Part shown: positions 62,704 through 64,000 of the stretch, piece by piece
Layout: each line of letters begins with the position of its first letter
How positions within the stretch are numbered: position 1 is the first letter of the stretch
Assembly: GCF_014650955.1 (NCBI RefSeq)
Contig: NZ_BMVY01000003.1
Coordinates: 62,001-126,000 of the forward strand
Source: Streptomyces tauricus
Lineage (GTDB): Bacteria; Actinomycetota; Actinomycetes; Streptomycetales; Streptomycetaceae
Direction of reading: 5' to 3'
DNA: 64,000 nt
Program-made: the position numbers and the translations under genes
The notes under the pieces: generated by a model
Database searches by the model: none
Seen by the model: only the letters and a program-made list of their open reading frames with translations
Told to the model about the DNA's origin: nothing

Positions 62704-63885
62704 ATGGGTCCTCACATACGGAACACGCGACACACGCGGTACGTACCGTACGTACGACACTGCCGCACCGCACTGGTCGCAGCCCTCGCCTCCGCACTCC
62801 TCACCCCCGTCTCCGCCGTCTCGGCCACCGCCGCCAGCCCGAGATTCCCGGCGGGCACGTTCGACGGGTCCCGGCCGGCGGACGCCACCATCCACCGCTT
62901 CCTGCCGGACGCCCTCCCGCCGGACGTCCCCCTGCGGGACGCCCTCCGGCCCGGCGGCGGCCCCGACGGTTCCGGCGACACCCCCACCTGTCACGCCCCC
63001 CACGCCCCCGGTCTCGCCGCCCGCCTGTCGCACGACCTGCACGCCGCGCTGTCGTCCAGACGCGGCACGGTCTCCGTGGCCGTGCGCGACGACCTGGGCC
63101 TGGTCTGCGAACTGGCCGGCGAGCGGCAGTACGACTCCGCGAGCGTCGCCAAGGTGCTGATCATGGAAGGGCTGCTGCGGCGGGCCGAGAAGCTGGGCCG
63201 CTCCCTCACCCGCTGGGAGGCCGCGAACGTACGCCCCATGATCGTCCGCTCCGACAACACCGCCGCCCGGCGCCTGTGGGCCGCCCAGGGCCACAGCCAC
63301 CTGAACGGCTTCCTCGCCCGGGTCCGTACCCGCGCCACCGTCCTGGGCCCCGGCGGCTACTGGGGCCTCACCCGCACCACGGCCACCGACCAGATGCGCC
63401 TGCTGGGCGTCCTGACGAACACCCGTTCCTTCCTCCGCACCCGCGCCTACGGCCTCAGACTGCTCGCCGACGTCCGCGCGGACCAGCGCTGGGGCGTCCC
63501 CGCGGGCATGCCGCGCGGCTTCAAGGCGCACGTCAAGAACGGCTGGCTGCCCCGCTCCACCCACGGCTGGCGCGTCCACAGCGTCGGTGCCTTCTCGGGC
63601 GAGGGCCGTGCCTATCGGATCGTCGTCCTGACCCACGACAACCCCACGAAGGCGTACGGCGTCCGCACCATCGAACGCATCGCCCAGGTCGTGCACCGGG
63701 GCCTCGGGCAGGGACGCGGTCCCGGCCGCGCGCTCACCCCGGAGACACCGCCGACCCCGGAGAGCCCGCAGACGCCGGAGACGCCGGAGACGCCGGAGGC
63801 GGCGGTCAGCGAGGAACCGGACGGCTCGGCTCCGTACGAGCCGCTGCCGGGCTGGGACGAACCGGAGCAGGACGCCACACCCTGA
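62704..63885 (+). CDS. secreted serine hydrolase, class A beta-lactamase fold
   Basis: 393 residues with a cleavable signal (ALVAALASALLTPVSAVSATAA) and the three beta-lactamase/PBP motifs: SxxK in YDSASVAKVLIMEGLL, SDN in IVRSDNTAARRL, and KNG (in place of KTG) in AHVKNGWLPRSTHGW. The general-base Glu of the omega loop is not obvious, so it may be a peptidase-like hydrolase and not a drug-hydrolysing enzyme. The C-terminus is a Pro-Glu-Thr repeat tail (TPETPETPE) from a 9-bp tandem repeat at 63775-63801. The 3' end overlaps a converging gene. Confidence 0.85.
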   Translation: MGPHIRNTRHTRYVPYVRHCRTALVAALASALLTPVSAVSATAASPRFPAGTFDGSRPADATIHRFLPDALPPDVPLRDALRPGGGPDGSGDTPTCHAPHAPGLAARLSHDLHAALSSRRGTVSVAVRDDLGLVCELAGERQYDSASVAKVLIMEGLLRRAEKLGRSLTRWEAANVRPMIVRSDNTAARRLWAAQGHSHLNGFLARVRTRATVLGPGGYWGLTRTTATDQMRLLGVLTNTRSFLRTRAYGLRLLADVRADQRWGVPAGMPRGFKAHVKNGWLPRSTHGWRVHSVGAFSGEGRAYRIVVLTHDNPTKAYGVRTIERIAQVVHRGLGQGRGPGRALTPETPPTPESPQTPETPETPEAAVSEEPDGSAPYEPLPGWDEPEQDATP

Positions 63886-64000
63886 CCGCCACGGCGTACG
63901 CGGCGAACCCGACGGCCAGCCCGGCCCCCGCCCCGAAGCAGACGGTGGGAATCAGTTCCCAGGGCTCGGCCCGCGACCCCCAGTGGTCCCACCACCGCGT
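63806..64000 (-). CDS. C-terminal part of a membrane protein (truncated by window end)
   Basis: The minus-strand frame open at the window edge encodes 64 residues: WWDHWGSRAEPWELIPTVCF followed by GAGAGLAVGFAAYAVAVRVW, a good membrane helix, then a Pro/Arg-rich tail to the stop. It overlaps the converging serine hydrolase gene by 80 bases. Only the end is visible, so no family can be named, and the overlap makes the call moderate. Confidence 0.5.
   Translation of the reverse strand, partial: TRWWDHWGSRAEPWELIPTVCFGAGAGLAVGFAAYAVAVRVWRPAPVRPSPAAARTEPSRPVPR

Overview
The window is chromosomal DNA of a Streptomyces-type actinomycete. It is about 70% or more GC with extreme third-position GC, uses many GTG and some TTG starts, and has dense runs of 4-base ATGA/GTGA gene overlaps. 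It carries typical actinobacterial families: chitosanase GH46, QcrB, KstR2/Ipd, PdtaR with an ANTAR domain, and SIMPL and YdeP proteins. From memory, the order lgt ... gltBD ... pyk ... pdtaR ... liv ... polA matches the conserved core of the S. coelicolor chromosome; I could not align it.

Layout. 1-1.7 kb: end of a DsbA-like thioredoxin protein, then lgt with a long hairpin terminator. 1.7-8.9 kb (minus): six genes in one fully overlapping operon, four divergent ADP-ribosylglycohydrolase (ARH) family proteins followed by a type III CoA-transferase and a CitE-like lyase. 9.1-16.4 kb: a VIT1/CCC1 transporter, then gltB-gltD behind a GlnR-box-like sequence. 16.6-20.9 kb: chitosanase, a two-gene hypothetical unit and a stand-alone cytochrome b (QcrB paralogue). 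20.9-31.4 kb: a catabolic island whose genes resemble the KstR2-controlled steroid C/D-ring (HIP) pathway (two acyl-CoA dehydrogenases, IpdF-like SDR, KstR2-like TetR, FadA6-like thiolase, IpdC, IpdB, IpdA, EchA20, two more SDRs). Both divergent promoters share one palindromic operator. 31.6-40.2 kb: zinc-metallopeptidase-like protein, trypsin-like secreted protease, GH35 beta-galactosidase with a divergent AraC regulator, chorismate mutase, orphan receiver protein, aminopeptidase N. 40.7-43.5 kb: a translationally coupled PLP decarboxylase/N-hydroxylase pair of DesA/DesB type without the rest of a siderophore cluster. 43.6-49.5 kb: Tat-exported 5'-nucleotidase, SIMPL protein, pyruvate kinase, a LAGLIDADG protein next to an atypical tRNA, PdtaR. 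49.6-55.3 kb (minus): branched-chain amino-acid ABC transporter livJ-H-M-G-F. 55.6-64 kb: small lipoprotein and membrane-anchored proteins, hotdog thioesterase, YdeP-type molybdopterin oxidoreductase, polA, a class-A beta-lactamase-fold protein and the end of a converging membrane protein.

A roughly 20-bp dispersed repeat (core aggggcgcggggaacNgcgc) occurs about 22 times. It sits singly or in inverted pairs that make terminators between genes, and four copies lie in frame inside one ARH gene. Several genes also carry short tandem repeats just after their start codons. The most unusual elements are the ARH/CoA-transferase/CitE operon, the KstR2-like regulon with its operator, the dispersed repeat that has entered coding sequence, and the class-I-shaped tRNA with a CAA (Leu) anticodon.
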